Shown here: positions 1 through 7,677 of the stretch, piece after piece
How positions within the stretch are numbered: the stretch's first letter is position 1
Layout: each line of letters starts with the position of its first letter
Source: JBBDXA01 sp040902585
GTDB taxonomy: Bacteria > Planctomycetota > Phycisphaerae > Phycisphaerales > Phycisphaeraceae
NCBI GenBank assembly: GCA_040902585.1
Contig: JBBDXA010000045.1
Span: 1-46,264 of the forward strand
DNA: 46,264 nt
Direction: 5' to 3'
Notes under the pieces: model-generated
The model's input: the letters and a program-made list of their open reading frames with translations, nothing else
The model's database searches: none
Told to the model about the DNA's origin: nothing
Translations under genes and position numbers: made by a program

Positions 1-11
1 CCCCCCCCCCC
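1..11. other. Homopolymeric C run at window start
   Basis: Eleven C residues open the window, nine bases before the stop codon of the first gene. Another homopolymer (19 G) flanks the N gap at 43644-43672, so this is more likely a contig-end or low-quality artefact than biology. What lies downstream of the first permease gene therefore cannot be judged from here. Confidence 0.5.
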
Positions 12-20
12 AACCCGGTT

Positions 21-1037
21 TTATCCGACTTCCCTCGTCTGAAACAGCGCTACCGCGATACCCAGGAGCGCCACGATCAGCAGCCCGCTGTAGAGACTGA
101 CGGTCAGCACATACGTTCCTGAGACCGCAATCCCCGCGCTCAGGTCATCAGCCACCCAGAGAAAATCGAGTACCGGCATCACGTGATACATGACGCTCGC
201 CACAACCCGTTTGCCTTCAATGAGCAGATCGCCCGAACCGGCGTCGCGGGCGGCGTTGGCGTAGAACGGGCCCAGCGCCGAGATGACCACCGACACGCCG
301 ATCATGATCAGGATGGTCATCACCTGGCCCAGTCGCGTGGACAGCGCCACCGCGATGGCGCAGAAAATCAGCAGCGTTTCGATGAGCAACAGGATCGCCA
401 CGGCGAACCGCGCGATGGGACTTTCGTGGTTGGTGAATTCCGTGGTGATGGACTGGAGATGCCATTCCTTATCGACCACGAGCACGAGGATCAGCGCGAG
501 CGTCATGGTCGCGTTGAACATCCAGATGAAGGTCGAAACGAAGGGCCAGCGGTAGAGGTAGTTGACCATCAGGCCGACGAACAGGGCCCCGAAGAACGCC
601 AGGAGTCCAAAGAGAATGACCGGGCCGTCGTAGGACGTGCTGGCGGTCTGCATCACGCCGTGGCGCACGCACAAGAGCAGCGTGCAGATCATGGGCCACA
701 TCGCCATGAGCAAGGCCCCGGCGACGCCCAGGTATTTGCCGAGGATGAACAGCGGCCGCGTCACCGGCTTACTCACCACCGTCAGCGCGGTCTTGTTTTC
801 GATTTCCAGCGAGACCACGCCGGTGGCCGTGAAGCCCGCCAGGAACAGCCCGCCCAGCAGGAGCGTGCTCAGGCCCAGCGGAATGAACAGGAGATTATCA
901 TCGTCCATCGTGTAGCCCGCGCCGGCGACGCACAGCGCGAGCACGAGATTGCAGGCGATGATCACCACGATCGCAATCGGCTGGCGAATGCTTTCGACGA
1001 AGGTGTTACGGAAGATGGCCAGGAGTTGGGAGAACAT
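21..1037 (-). CDS. ABC-2 type transporter permease
   Basis: A 338-residue hydrophobic protein with about six or seven membrane segments, the first near residues 20-42. It has the usual ABC-2 permease layout: a short cytoplasmic N-terminus (MFSQLLAIFRNTFVESIRQP) leads into the first helix, and a loop near residues 80-105 carries the ENKTALTVVSKPVTRPLFILGK-type segment that often contacts the ATPase. The motif SKPVxRxxxxxGKxxG recurs in the 651-residue permease encoded at 7678-9633, so both are probably the same exporter class. It is transcribed away from the SPFH/ABC cluster and shares a 128-bp divergent spacer with it. No ATPase is visible on its downstream side because the window ends there. 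The substrate is unknown. The family call is firm. Confidence 0.85.
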   Translation of the reverse strand: MFSQLLAIFRNTFVESIRQPIAIVVIIACNLVLALCVAGAGYTMDDDNLLFIPLGLSTLLLGGLFLAGFTATGVVSLEIENKTALTVVSKPVTRPLFILGKYLGVAGALLMAMWPMICTLLLCVRHGVMQTASTSYDGPVILFGLLAFFGALFVGLMVNYLYRWPFVSTFIWMFNATMTLALILVLVVDKEWHLQSITTEFTNHESPIARFAVAILLLIETLLIFCAIAVALSTRLGQVMTILIMIGVSVVISALGPFYANAARDAGSGDLLIEGKRVVASVMYHVMPVLDFLWVADDLSAGIAVSGTYVLTVSLYSGLLIVALLGIAVALFQTREVG

Positions 1038-1083
1038 CAGGCAGTCAGAGGCGGCAGGAGCAGGAAGCAGTCAGCGGCGATAC

Positions 1084-1118
1084 GACTCAGGACACAGGAC
1101 ACAGGGCTCAGGACTGAG
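1084..1118. repeat. GACTCAGGACACAGG-type intergenic word repeat
   Basis: This divergent spacer holds reiterated 7-8 bp words (GACTCAG, GACACAG, GACACAG, GGCTCAG, GACTGAG). The same word family recurs at 4366-4417, 9641-9697 and 23469-23500. The strand is undefined because the words occur in both orientations across the window. It may be a terminator-like or mobile repeat; no coding potential is seen. Confidence 0.6.
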
Positions 1119-1165
1119 TAGCGCAGCTTATTCGACCACGCACACGATGACAACGGGCTTACCCA

Positions 1166-3292
1166 ATGGCACATGATCAACAAACGTACGGCCGCGGCAC
1201 CTGGGCCAGTCTTCTGGGCCTGGGCATTCAGCTCGCCATGGCCATCGGGCTGCTGCTGGCGAGTTTCTGGATCGAGGACACGAGGTGGCCCGTGGGCACC
1301 ATCGCCCTGTACGCGATGGCGTGGTACGCCTTCGCCGCGGTGCCGATCTGGTCCATCCTCGCCATCATCTTCAACGAACACCGCCGCGAACGCATCGAAG
1401 CGCTCGAACAGGAAGAACTCTCGCGTCGCGACAAGGCCTCGGCCCAGCTCTTCCAGGAGCAGGGGGATGACCTGGCGATTTCCAAACGCAGGCTTGCGAC
1501 CCTGTACAAGTGGGGCGTGCGGGTGGTGGCCTGGAACATCGCGACGTTTCTCATCGCCATCGGTTCGATCCTCGTTTCCAAAGCGCTCTTCTTCGTGCGC
1601 GGCGATGCAGGGGCGATGCCCATGCCTGCCGCGGTCAATACGGCTGTGCTCATGGCGCTGTTCGCCGGCGTCGGTTTCGTCGCCTTCACCGTCAGCCGCT
1701 ATCACGCGGGCATGACCAAAGTCCGCGAGTGGCAGCCCCTGCGCGGCGGCGCGGGGCATCTCATGGGCGTCGGCCTGATGGCGGGCCTGCTGCTCGTCGC
1801 CTCGCTCTTTGCTCACTTTGAAAGCATCGGCCTGTTTAAGCTCATGGCCGTCATCGTGCCCTTCATGCTCATCCTGCTGGGCGCGGAGATCATCTTCTCC
1901 ATGCTCCTGGCGATGTACAGTCCGCGCAAGCCCGGTGAAATCCCGCGACTGCCCTTCGACAGTCGCCTGCTCGGCTGGCTCATCAGTCCCGAGTCCATCG
2001 GCAAGATCGTCAGCGAAACGCTCACCTACCAGTTCGGCATCTCGCGAAGCTGGTTCTATCAGCTCCTCAAGCGCGCCATGATCTGGCTCATCATCTTCGG
2101 CGCGGGCATTCTTATCCTCGTGAGCTGCATCGTCGTCGTTCCGCCCGAAGGTCAGGCGATCATCACCACCTTCGGCAGCATCAACGGCGAAGGCGAAGAT
2201 GCCGTGAAAGGCCCGGGCCTTTACCTCAAACTCCCCTGGCCCATCAGCGAGGCCCACATCCTGCCCACCGGCCGGGTGCGCGAGTTCTCCGTAGGCTCCG
2301 TGCGCGAGACCATCAAGCTCGAACAGCCGATCCTCTGGACCAGCGAGCACGGCAAGGAAGAGTTCCTCATCGCCGCGCCCAGCGCCCTGGTGACCCGCGC
2401 CGTGGGTGCTCCGGTGGAAGACAATCCCGACACGCCGGGCATGAACCTCGTGGGCGCGGAAATCGTGGTGAGCTACCGCATCGTCGATCTGCTGAAGTAT
2501 GTGCAGGCCGCGGTGGAACCGCATCAGCTCCTGACGACCCTGGCGGATCGGCAGGTGACGGTCTACTTCGCCAGTCACGACATCGACACGCTCATCGCCC
2601 GCGGCTCGATCGAAGGCGGCGGCGTCCTTCAGAAGCTCATCCAGCAGGATGCGGATCGCTTGGGTCTGGGCGTGAAGATCATCAATGTCGTCCTTCCGAC
2701 GATTCATCCGCCGCAGGCGGAGCAGGTCGCGGAGCGATTCCTCGACCAGGTCAACGCATTGCAGGAAAGCGAAAGCAGGATCGAAAAGGCCCAGCAGGAA
2801 GCGACGGAGATTTACGCTTCGGTTGCCGGTTCCCGCACCAATGCCCTGGCGATTCGCAGCTTGATCGCCGAGTTCAATGTGATCTCGACGAATGTCGATG
2901 AGCTTCGCCGCGCGGCTCCTTTGGATCAGGCTGCCGTGGACGCGGCCATTGCTCAGCGTGACGCGAAGGAACTGGAGATCGCCGACCTGATCACCAAGTC
3001 GCCCGGCATGGCGGCGCAGATGATTTATGCATCCCGTGCGGTGCGCTGGGAGCTGGTCAACAGCGAGCGCGCCAAGGCCGCGGCTTTTGCGTCGGAGCTC
3101 AAGGCGTATCAGAACGCGAAGAATTATTACTCGGCGAAGCTGTACCTGGAAGTCTTGGCCAACACGCTGGTCTTGCCGCGCAAGTACATCATCGCCGCGG
3201 AACAGACGCTGCCGCTGATGATCGAAATGGACCTGAAATCGCAGGGCAGCGCGGTGGAAGGCCTGATCCGCGGGATCGGGCAGACGCCGTGA
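1166..3292 (+). CDS. Large polytopic SPFH-domain (HflK-like) membrane protein
   Basis: A 708-residue protein. Residues 1-333 contain about seven hydrophobic segments (near 14-37, 45-69, 118-146, 160-180, 200-220, 230-258, 305-333), with a charged stretch at 71-117. After the last segment comes a band-7/SPFH domain: VVPPEGQAIITTFG near 333-346 and GPGLYLKLPWPI near 349-360 match the HflK/stomatin entry to the domain. Residues about 520-650 are Ala/Glu/Gln-rich and probably coiled coil. HflK itself has one membrane segment and about 400 residues, so the 300-residue polytopic N-terminus is unusual. It is the first of three SPFH genes on one strand, followed by an ABC ATPase and a permease. No strong Shine-Dalgarno precedes the ATG; it was kept because the first helix follows directly. 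A role in organising a membrane complex is inferred from the family. Confidence 0.85.
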   Translation: MAHDQQTYGRGTWASLLGLGIQLAMAIGLLLASFWIEDTRWPVGTIALYAMAWYAFAAVPIWSILAIIFNEHRRERIEALEQEELSRRDKASAQLFQEQGDDLAISKRRLATLYKWGVRVVAWNIATFLIAIGSILVSKALFFVRGDAGAMPMPAAVNTAVLMALFAGVGFVAFTVSRYHAGMTKVREWQPLRGGAGHLMGVGLMAGLLLVASLFAHFESIGLFKLMAVIVPFMLILLGAEIIFSMLLAMYSPRKPGEIPRLPFDSRLLGWLISPESIGKIVSETLTYQFGISRSWFYQLLKRAMIWLIIFGAGILILVSCIVVVPPEGQAIITTFGSINGEGEDAVKGPGLYLKLPWPISEAHILPTGRVREFSVGSVRETIKLEQPILWTSEHGKEEFLIAAPSALVTRAVGAPVEDNPDTPGMNLVGAEIVVSYRIVDLLKYVQAAVEPHQLLTTLADRQVTVYFASHDIDTLIARGSIEGGGVLQKLIQQDADRLGLGVKIINVVLPTIHPPQAEQVAERFLDQVNALQESESRIEKAQQEATEIYASVAGSRTNALAIRSLIAEFNVISTNVDELRRAAPLDQAAVDAAIAQRDAKELEIADLITKSPGMAAQMIYASRAVRWELVNSERAKAAAFASELKAYQNAKNYYSAKLYLEVLANTLVLPRKYIIAAEQTLPLMIEMDLKSQGSAVEGLIRGIGQTP

Positions 3293-3310
3293 GCGAGAGG
3301 GAGCATAGAG

Positions 3311-3332
3311 CAGTCAGCTATCAGCTTTGAGC
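3311..3332. repeat. CAGCTATCAGCT-type word repeat
   Basis: A short copy of the AGCTATCAGCT word seen as a much larger inverted array at 23917-24013. It lies in the 114-bp gap between the first and second SPFH genes. Confidence 0.5.
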
Positions 3333-3406
3333 TTTTGGAATTGAAGTTTGTTTGGGATTTGAGTTTTCAGATTTGAGATTTACCCACTCCTGGAGTGTTT
3401 GGTGCG

Positions 3407-4342
3407 ATGAAAAACAGATTCATTCTTCTCGTCGGGATTTCCGTGGGGCTCGTGCTGCTGAGCTACATGCTCTTTTTCCAGGTGCAGTTCAACGAGCACG
3501 CCATCCGCGCGACCTTCGGCTCGGCCGATGCGTCCAAGGTCATGACCGAGCCCGGCTTTCGCATGCGACTGCCCTGGCCCTTCCAGCAGGTCTACCGCTA
3601 TCCCACGCGGGTGCAGATCATCGACACCGGCCTGACGCAGACCCAGACGCGCGACGGCTACGCCGTCCTCGCCCAGACCTACATGCTCTGGCGCATCGTG
3701 GACCCGCTCAAGTTTTTCAAGAGCCTCAAGGATGAGACCACCGCCCGCGAACGCCTGGGCAACCTGCTGCGCGGCTCGATGGGCAAGTTCGGCGATGTGG
3801 ACTTCAAGGAACTGGTCAACACCAACCCGCAGCGACTCAAGTTCGCCAGTGTCGAGGCGGCCCTGCTGGCGGGCATCCAGGCGGACCCCGCGCTGGAAGG
3901 CTATGGCATCAAGGTCGAGCACGTGGGCGTTCGCCGGCTGGTCCTGCCCGAACCGGTCACGCCCAAGGTCTTCGACCGCATGAAGAGCGATCGCCAGCGC
4001 ATCGCCGCCGACGAAGGCAGCCGCGGTATTTCCACCGCCAACGCTCGAATCGCTGAAGCCGAGTCCATCAAGAAGATCATCCTTTCCTTCGCCGACAAGT
4101 ATGCCAAGGAGATCGAGACGAAAGGCAAGAGTCTCGCCGCCGAGGTGTACAAGGAATTCGCCCGCGATGAAGCCTTCGCGATCTACCTGCGGCAGATGGA
4201 AACGCTGGAGAAGATCCTCGGCAAGACCGGGGCGACGTACATCCTCGACGTAAACAAGGTCAGCGAAGTCAGCCCGTTCTTCCTGATGAAACAGGAACCC
4301 GGTGCCGGCGCCAGGCCGCCCCTGAAACCCGAAGCCGAATGA
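3407..4342 (+). CDS. HflC-like SPFH-domain protein
   Basis: A 311-residue protein with one N-terminal membrane helix (about residues 5-25) and then a band-7/SPFH domain (VQFNEHAIRATFG, EPGFRMRLPWPFQQVYRYPT). Length and layout match HflC, the partner of HflK that modulates the FtsH protease in proteobacteria. Residues about 195-285 are charged and likely coiled coil, followed by a Pro-rich tail. The frame also opens at a GTG at 3395, but the ATG at 3407 has GGAG at 3392-3395 at a suitable distance and gives a cleaner N-terminus (MKNRF before the helix). It lies between two HflK-like genes on the same strand. There is no ftsH in the window, so a protease partner is not shown. Confidence 0.88.
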   Translation: MKNRFILLVGISVGLVLLSYMLFFQVQFNEHAIRATFGSADASKVMTEPGFRMRLPWPFQQVYRYPTRVQIIDTGLTQTQTRDGYAVLAQTYMLWRIVDPLKFFKSLKDETTARERLGNLLRGSMGKFGDVDFKELVNTNPQRLKFASVEAALLAGIQADPALEGYGIKVEHVGVRRLVLPEPVTPKVFDRMKSDRQRIAADEGSRGISTANARIAEAESIKKIILSFADKYAKEIETKGKSLAAEVYKEFARDEAFAIYLRQMETLEKILGKTGATYILDVNKVSEVSPFFLMKQEPGAGARPPLKPEAE

Positions 4343-4365
4343 GCCGCTCGCGGCTTCGCACGCCC

Positions 4366-4417
4366 CTGACTCCCGACTCCTGACTCCCGACCCCTGACCC
4401 CTGACTCCTGACTCTTC
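4366..4417. repeat. CTGACTCCCGACTC word repeat
   Basis: Seven imperfect copies of an 8-9 bp word (CTGACTCC, CGACTCC, TGACTCCC and variants) fill most of the gap between the second and third SPFH genes. It belongs to the same family as 1084-1118, 9641-9697 and 23469-23500. Confidence 0.7.
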
Positions 4418-4432
4418 TCCCTGGCCTTCCCC

Positions 4433-5779
4433 ATGGCATTCAACCCCTTCGAACATCATCACCATCACGATCACGACGATGATCACGAGCACGATCACGA
4501 CATGCTCGCGGACCCGGCGCAGAAGTCGCTGGCGGACGCCCTGCGCGTCAGCTTCGCGGTGCTGAAGCTGGTCATGGTCATCCTCGTCATTCTCTTTTTC
4601 GGCAGCGGCGTGTTCGTCGTCGACCAGGGCGAGGTGGCTATCGTCACCCGCTTCGGCGATATCGTCGGCACCGGCGAAGACCGCATCGTCCAGCCCGGCA
4701 AGCTGCACTTCGCGCTGCCTTACCCCATCGATCAGGTGATCCGCATTCCGACTTCTGTCCAGCAGATCAGCCTGACGGAAACGTTCTGGTACGCCAAGGA
4801 CACCGAGACGCGCTCCAGTCAGGACCTGGCCGGCTCGATGGCCCAGCTCAATCCGCTCACCATCGGTTCGCTCATCACCGGCGATGCCAACATCATCCAC
4901 GCCCGCTTCACCATCAACTTTGAGATCACCGATCCAGTGCTCTTCATCACCAACGTCGCGGACACGACGCGCACCAACAAGAAGTTCATGACCGCCGATG
5001 CCGAGCGCCTGGTCCGCGCGGCGGCGGAAGAGGGCGTGGTCTTCGCGATGGCGCAGGTGAAGGCGGATGACATGATCCGCATGCAGGGCACGCGGTTCTC
5101 CGTTCTGGCACAGCCGCACGCGCAGACGATTCTCGATGCGATGAAATCAGGCATCAGGATCACGAAGCTGGACATGACCAAGTCGTCCGTGCCCCTGCAT
5201 ATCGAACGCGATTACCAGGTCGTCACCGAAGCGGAGAACCAGGGCGCCACCGCCCGGCTCAACGCCGAGAGACAACGGCAGGAACTTTTAGGCGGCGCGG
5301 CCGGCGAAGCGCACGAACTGCTGTGGAACCTGATCCGCGAGTACGAACTGGCGACCGAAGCCCGCGATACCGCCGCCATCGCCCGGCTGGACGAGCAGCT
5401 TCGCAAGGCGTTCACCGAGCAGAAATTGTCCAAGGCGGACGGCTCGATCGTCGCCATCAGCGGCGAGGCGGCTGCGATCATCTCCCAGGCCGAGGCTGAC
5501 AGCAGCAGGATTCATTCCAGCGCCCTGCGCGACGCGGAGAACTTCAACCGACTCAAGGCTGAGTACGATGTCAACCCGCGCATCTTCCTCACCCGTATGT
5601 GGGAAGCGACGCGCGAGCGCATCATGTCGCACCCGGACAACGAGTTTTTCTACGTGCCGCCCGGGCAGTTCCGCCTGTTCCTCAATCGCTCGCCCGAGTT
5701 CCTGAAGGAAAAGGAACGACGCGACCAGAAGGCAGCGGAGGAAGCGAAGAAGGGCGGCGCGGGCGGCGGCGGGGAATAG
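4433..5779 (+). CDS. HflK-like SPFH-domain protein with His/Asp-rich N-terminus
   Basis: A 448-residue protein. Residues 8-23 hold nine His, six Asp and one Glu, a likely metal-binding or charge-dense cytoplasmic tail. A membrane helix follows near residues 43-66, then a band-7 domain (VVDQGEVAIVTRFGDI, QPGKLHFALPYPIDQVIRIP). Residues about 275-375 are Ala/Glu/Arg-rich and likely coiled coil, and the last 30 residues are Lys/Glu then Gly-rich. Length fits HflK. The ATG follows a spacer made almost entirely of word repeats, with no clear Shine-Dalgarno. The ABC ATPase gene begins 67 bases downstream. Canonical HflK also has a low-complexity N-terminus, but Gly-rich rather than His-rich. Confidence 0.87.
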   Translation: MAFNPFEHHHHHDHDDDHEHDHDMLADPAQKSLADALRVSFAVLKLVMVILVILFFGSGVFVVDQGEVAIVTRFGDIVGTGEDRIVQPGKLHFALPYPIDQVIRIPTSVQQISLTETFWYAKDTETRSSQDLAGSMAQLNPLTIGSLITGDANIIHARFTINFEITDPVLFITNVADTTRTNKKFMTADAERLVRAAAEEGVVFAMAQVKADDMIRMQGTRFSVLAQPHAQTILDAMKSGIRITKLDMTKSSVPLHIERDYQVVTEAENQGATARLNAERQRQELLGGAAGEAHELLWNLIREYELATEARDTAAIARLDEQLRKAFTEQKLSKADGSIVAISGEAAAIISQAEADSSRIHSSALRDAENFNRLKAEYDVNPRIFLTRMWEATRERIMSHPDNEFFYVPPGQFRLFLNRSPEFLKEKERRDQKAAEEAKKGGAGGGGE

Positions 5780-5790
5780 GATTGAGTTCT

Positions 5791-5808
5791 TGGGTGCCGT
5801 GGCACCCA
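5791..5808. repeat. Short perfect inverted repeat TGGGTGCC/GGCACCCA
   Basis: Arms of 8 bp around a 2-base centre (GT), 12 bases after the stop of the third SPFH gene. The same GGGTGCC...GGCACCC arms occur at 34673-34698, and related GGTGCC/GGCACC ends close the long inverted repeat at 45142-45236. No T run follows, so an intrinsic terminator is not assured. Confidence 0.7.
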
Positions 5809-5846
5809 TAGGGAGCAGGCCCACCCAAAAAGTTTTACGAACCACC

Positions 5847-7616
5847 ATGCCCACCACCCCGCAAAACACGCCCGCCTCGCCGCCCGCCTCGGCTCGGGAC
5901 CTGATCATCAAGGTTTCCAACCTGACCAAGGTCTTCAAGGATTTCTGGATGCGCCCGCGCGTCAAGGCCGTGCAGGATGTCAATCTCGAAGTGCGCCAGG
6001 GGGAAGTCTTCGGACTGCTCGGGCCCAACGGCTCAGGCAAGTCCACCACCATCAAACTCCTCTTGGGCCTGCTGCATCCGACCTCCGGCCACATCGCTGT
6101 GTTCGGCAAACGCCCCGATGAAGTCGCCACCAAGGCGCTCATCGGCTACCTGCCCGAAGAGTCCTACCTCTACCGTTTCCTCAACGCACACGAAACGCTC
6201 GACTACTACGGCCGGCTGTTTCACCTGCCCGGCCACGTCCGCAAGGCCCGCATTGAATCGCTCCTACACATGGTCGGCCTCGAAGGCGCGCAGCATCGGC
6301 CTGTCGGTGAATACTCCAAGGGCATGCAGCGACGCATCGGCCTGGCTCAGGCGCTTATCAATCAGCCCAAGCTTCTCATCCTCGACGAACCCACCACCGG
6401 CCTGGACCCGATCGGCACGCGCCAGATCAAAGACCTCATCATCAAGCTCAAAGACAAGGGCATCACCATCCTCCTCTGTTCGCACCTGCTCGCCGATGTC
6501 GAGGATGTCTGCGATCGCGTCGCGATCATGTACGGCGGGCGCGTCATCGAACACGGCCAGATCGATGACCTGCTCACGCAGAAGGATGTCACCACCATCG
6601 AAACCGGCAACCTCGATGATCAAACCGTCGAGCAGATCGAACAGGTGCTCGCCAACCACGGCAAACACATCGAGCGCGTCAGCTACCGCCGGCAGACGCT
6701 GGAGAAGAAGTTCCTCGATCTCGTCGAACGCGAACGCAGCAAGGGTTCAGCGACCAGTGGTGCCGGTTCAGGCGGGCGCATCGCGGACTTTCTCGTGGAC
6801 GAACGCGCCGGTCACATGCCGGAGGATCAGGAAGCCGCGGCCGTGCTGGATGAACTGACCAAGCCCGCGCCGAAGCCCGAGCCGAAGAGAGAGGAAGTCG
6901 AAGCGCAGGCGGCGGACGACCTGGCGACAGCGCGGGAGGAAGAGGAACAGGTGGAAGTATTGTCGCTATTGAGCGTGTCTCCTGAACCGCAGGCGAGCGA
7001 ACCGGCAGGCAATGACGAATCGTCACCCGAGGATGAAGATGCGGATTTGTCCGTGTTGGAAGGACTGGTGAGTTCGACGCCGGCCGCCCCTGCGAAGGTT
7101 GAACCGAAACGATCAACGCCGGAACCGGCAAAGGCATCACCGCCGAAGCCTGAGCCCGTGAAGCCTGAGCCTGTGAAGGTTGAGTCTGTGAAGGTTGAGT
7201 CTGTGAAGGTTGAACCGCCCACGGCGAAAGTCGAGCCTGTGCCGCAGGTCAAACCGGTGGAGCCGCCGAAGCAGAAGGAAGAGTCCGCGCCGCCGCCCGC
7301 GTCTAAGCTTGAAGCGGTGCCCGAGCCATCGAAACCTGCGCCGACTCCGCCGCCCGCCGTGAAGAAGTCCGAACCCGCGTCGGCTCCTGCGAAGCCCCAG
7401 CCGACTCAACCGCCGCCGCGCATGGTGTCGAAGGAATCCGGCGAAGCGGGCACCGGCTTGATTCACAATTTGGAAGCGGAAGAGGCCGCCGACGCCGCCG
7501 AGCCATTCGACGATCCGCCTTCGCCGCCGCCTCCGCGCTCCAGCAGTGAGCAGCCTGATGAAACGTTCCTCAAAGCGCTCGAAGACGTCGATCCCCTTGA
7601 GGATGACAATCGCTGA
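5847..7616 (+). CDS. ABC transporter ATP-binding protein with long Pro/Glu/Lys tail
   Basis: A 589-residue protein. Residues about 18-310 form an ABC ATPase of the ABC-2/CcmA-like exporter class: Walker A GPNGSGKST at 59-67, signature YSKGMQRR from 156, Walker B LLILDE at 176-181, D-loop TGLD and switch His near 213 (CSH). Residues about 310-589 are a low-complexity tail rich in Pro, Glu, Lys and Val, including four in-frame 15-bp repeats at 7158-7217 (VKPEP, then VKVES twice, then VKVEP). Most ATPases of this class end near 240-320 residues. The frame also opens at a TTG at 5790, but that codon lies in the inverted repeat at 5791-5808, so the ATG is preferred. It probably pairs with the permease that follows. 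Confidence 0.92.
   Translation: MPTTPQNTPASPPASARDLIIKVSNLTKVFKDFWMRPRVKAVQDVNLEVRQGEVFGLLGPNGSGKSTTIKLLLGLLHPTSGHIAVFGKRPDEVATKALIGYLPEESYLYRFLNAHETLDYYGRLFHLPGHVRKARIESLLHMVGLEGAQHRPVGEYSKGMQRRIGLAQALINQPKLLILDEPTTGLDPIGTRQIKDLIIKLKDKGITILLCSHLLADVEDVCDRVAIMYGGRVIEHGQIDDLLTQKDVTTIETGNLDDQTVEQIEQVLANHGKHIERVSYRRQTLEKKFLDLVERERSKGSATSGAGSGGRIADFLVDERAGHMPEDQEAAAVLDELTKPAPKPEPKREEVEAQAADDLATAREEEEQVEVLSLLSVSPEPQASEPAGNDESSPEDEDADLSVLEGLVSSTPAAPAKVEPKRSTPEPAKASPPKPEPVKPEPVKVESVKVESVKVEPPTAKVEPVPQVKPVEPPKQKEESAPPPASKLEAVPEPSKPAPTPPPAVKKSEPASAPAKPQPTQPPPRMVSKESGEAGTGLIHNLEAEEAADAAEPFDDPPSPPPPRSSSEQPDETFLKALEDVDPLEDDNR
7158..7217 (+). repeat. 15-bp in-frame tandem repeat (x4)
   Basis: Units GTGAAGCCTGAGCCT, GTGAAGGTTGAGTCT (twice) and GTGAAGGTTGAACCG encode V-K-x-E-x pentapeptides in the tail of the ABC ATPase. 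The near identity of adjacent units suggests recent slippage, so copy number may vary between strains. Confidence 0.85.
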
Positions 7617-7677
7617 ATTAAAGCCGTGTCGGAGCCGCCGCGCCGTGTCTCGATCCCTCCCGCCGAGTTGATTCGCC

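Noticed and set aside
1037..2707. 556-residue minus-strand frame over the first SPFH gene
   Set aside because: Antisense to the polytopic SPFH protein, rich in His, Asp, Glu and Arg with no motif; its start lies at the end of the repeat-bearing divergent spacer.
3380..5119. 579-residue minus-strand frame over the second and third SPFH genes
   Set aside because: Crosses two real genes and the repeat between them in antisense; no family features.
1166..5779. Classical HflKC-FtsH quality-control locus
   Set aside because: Three rather than two SPFH genes, no ftsH, hfq or hflX nearby, and an ABC exporter linked instead; HflK/HflC names are used only as family resemblance.
5790..5846. Longer N-terminus of the ABC ATPase from TTG 5790
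   Set aside because: The codon and first residues lie within an intergenic inverted repeat; ATG 5847 starts just before the conserved domain.
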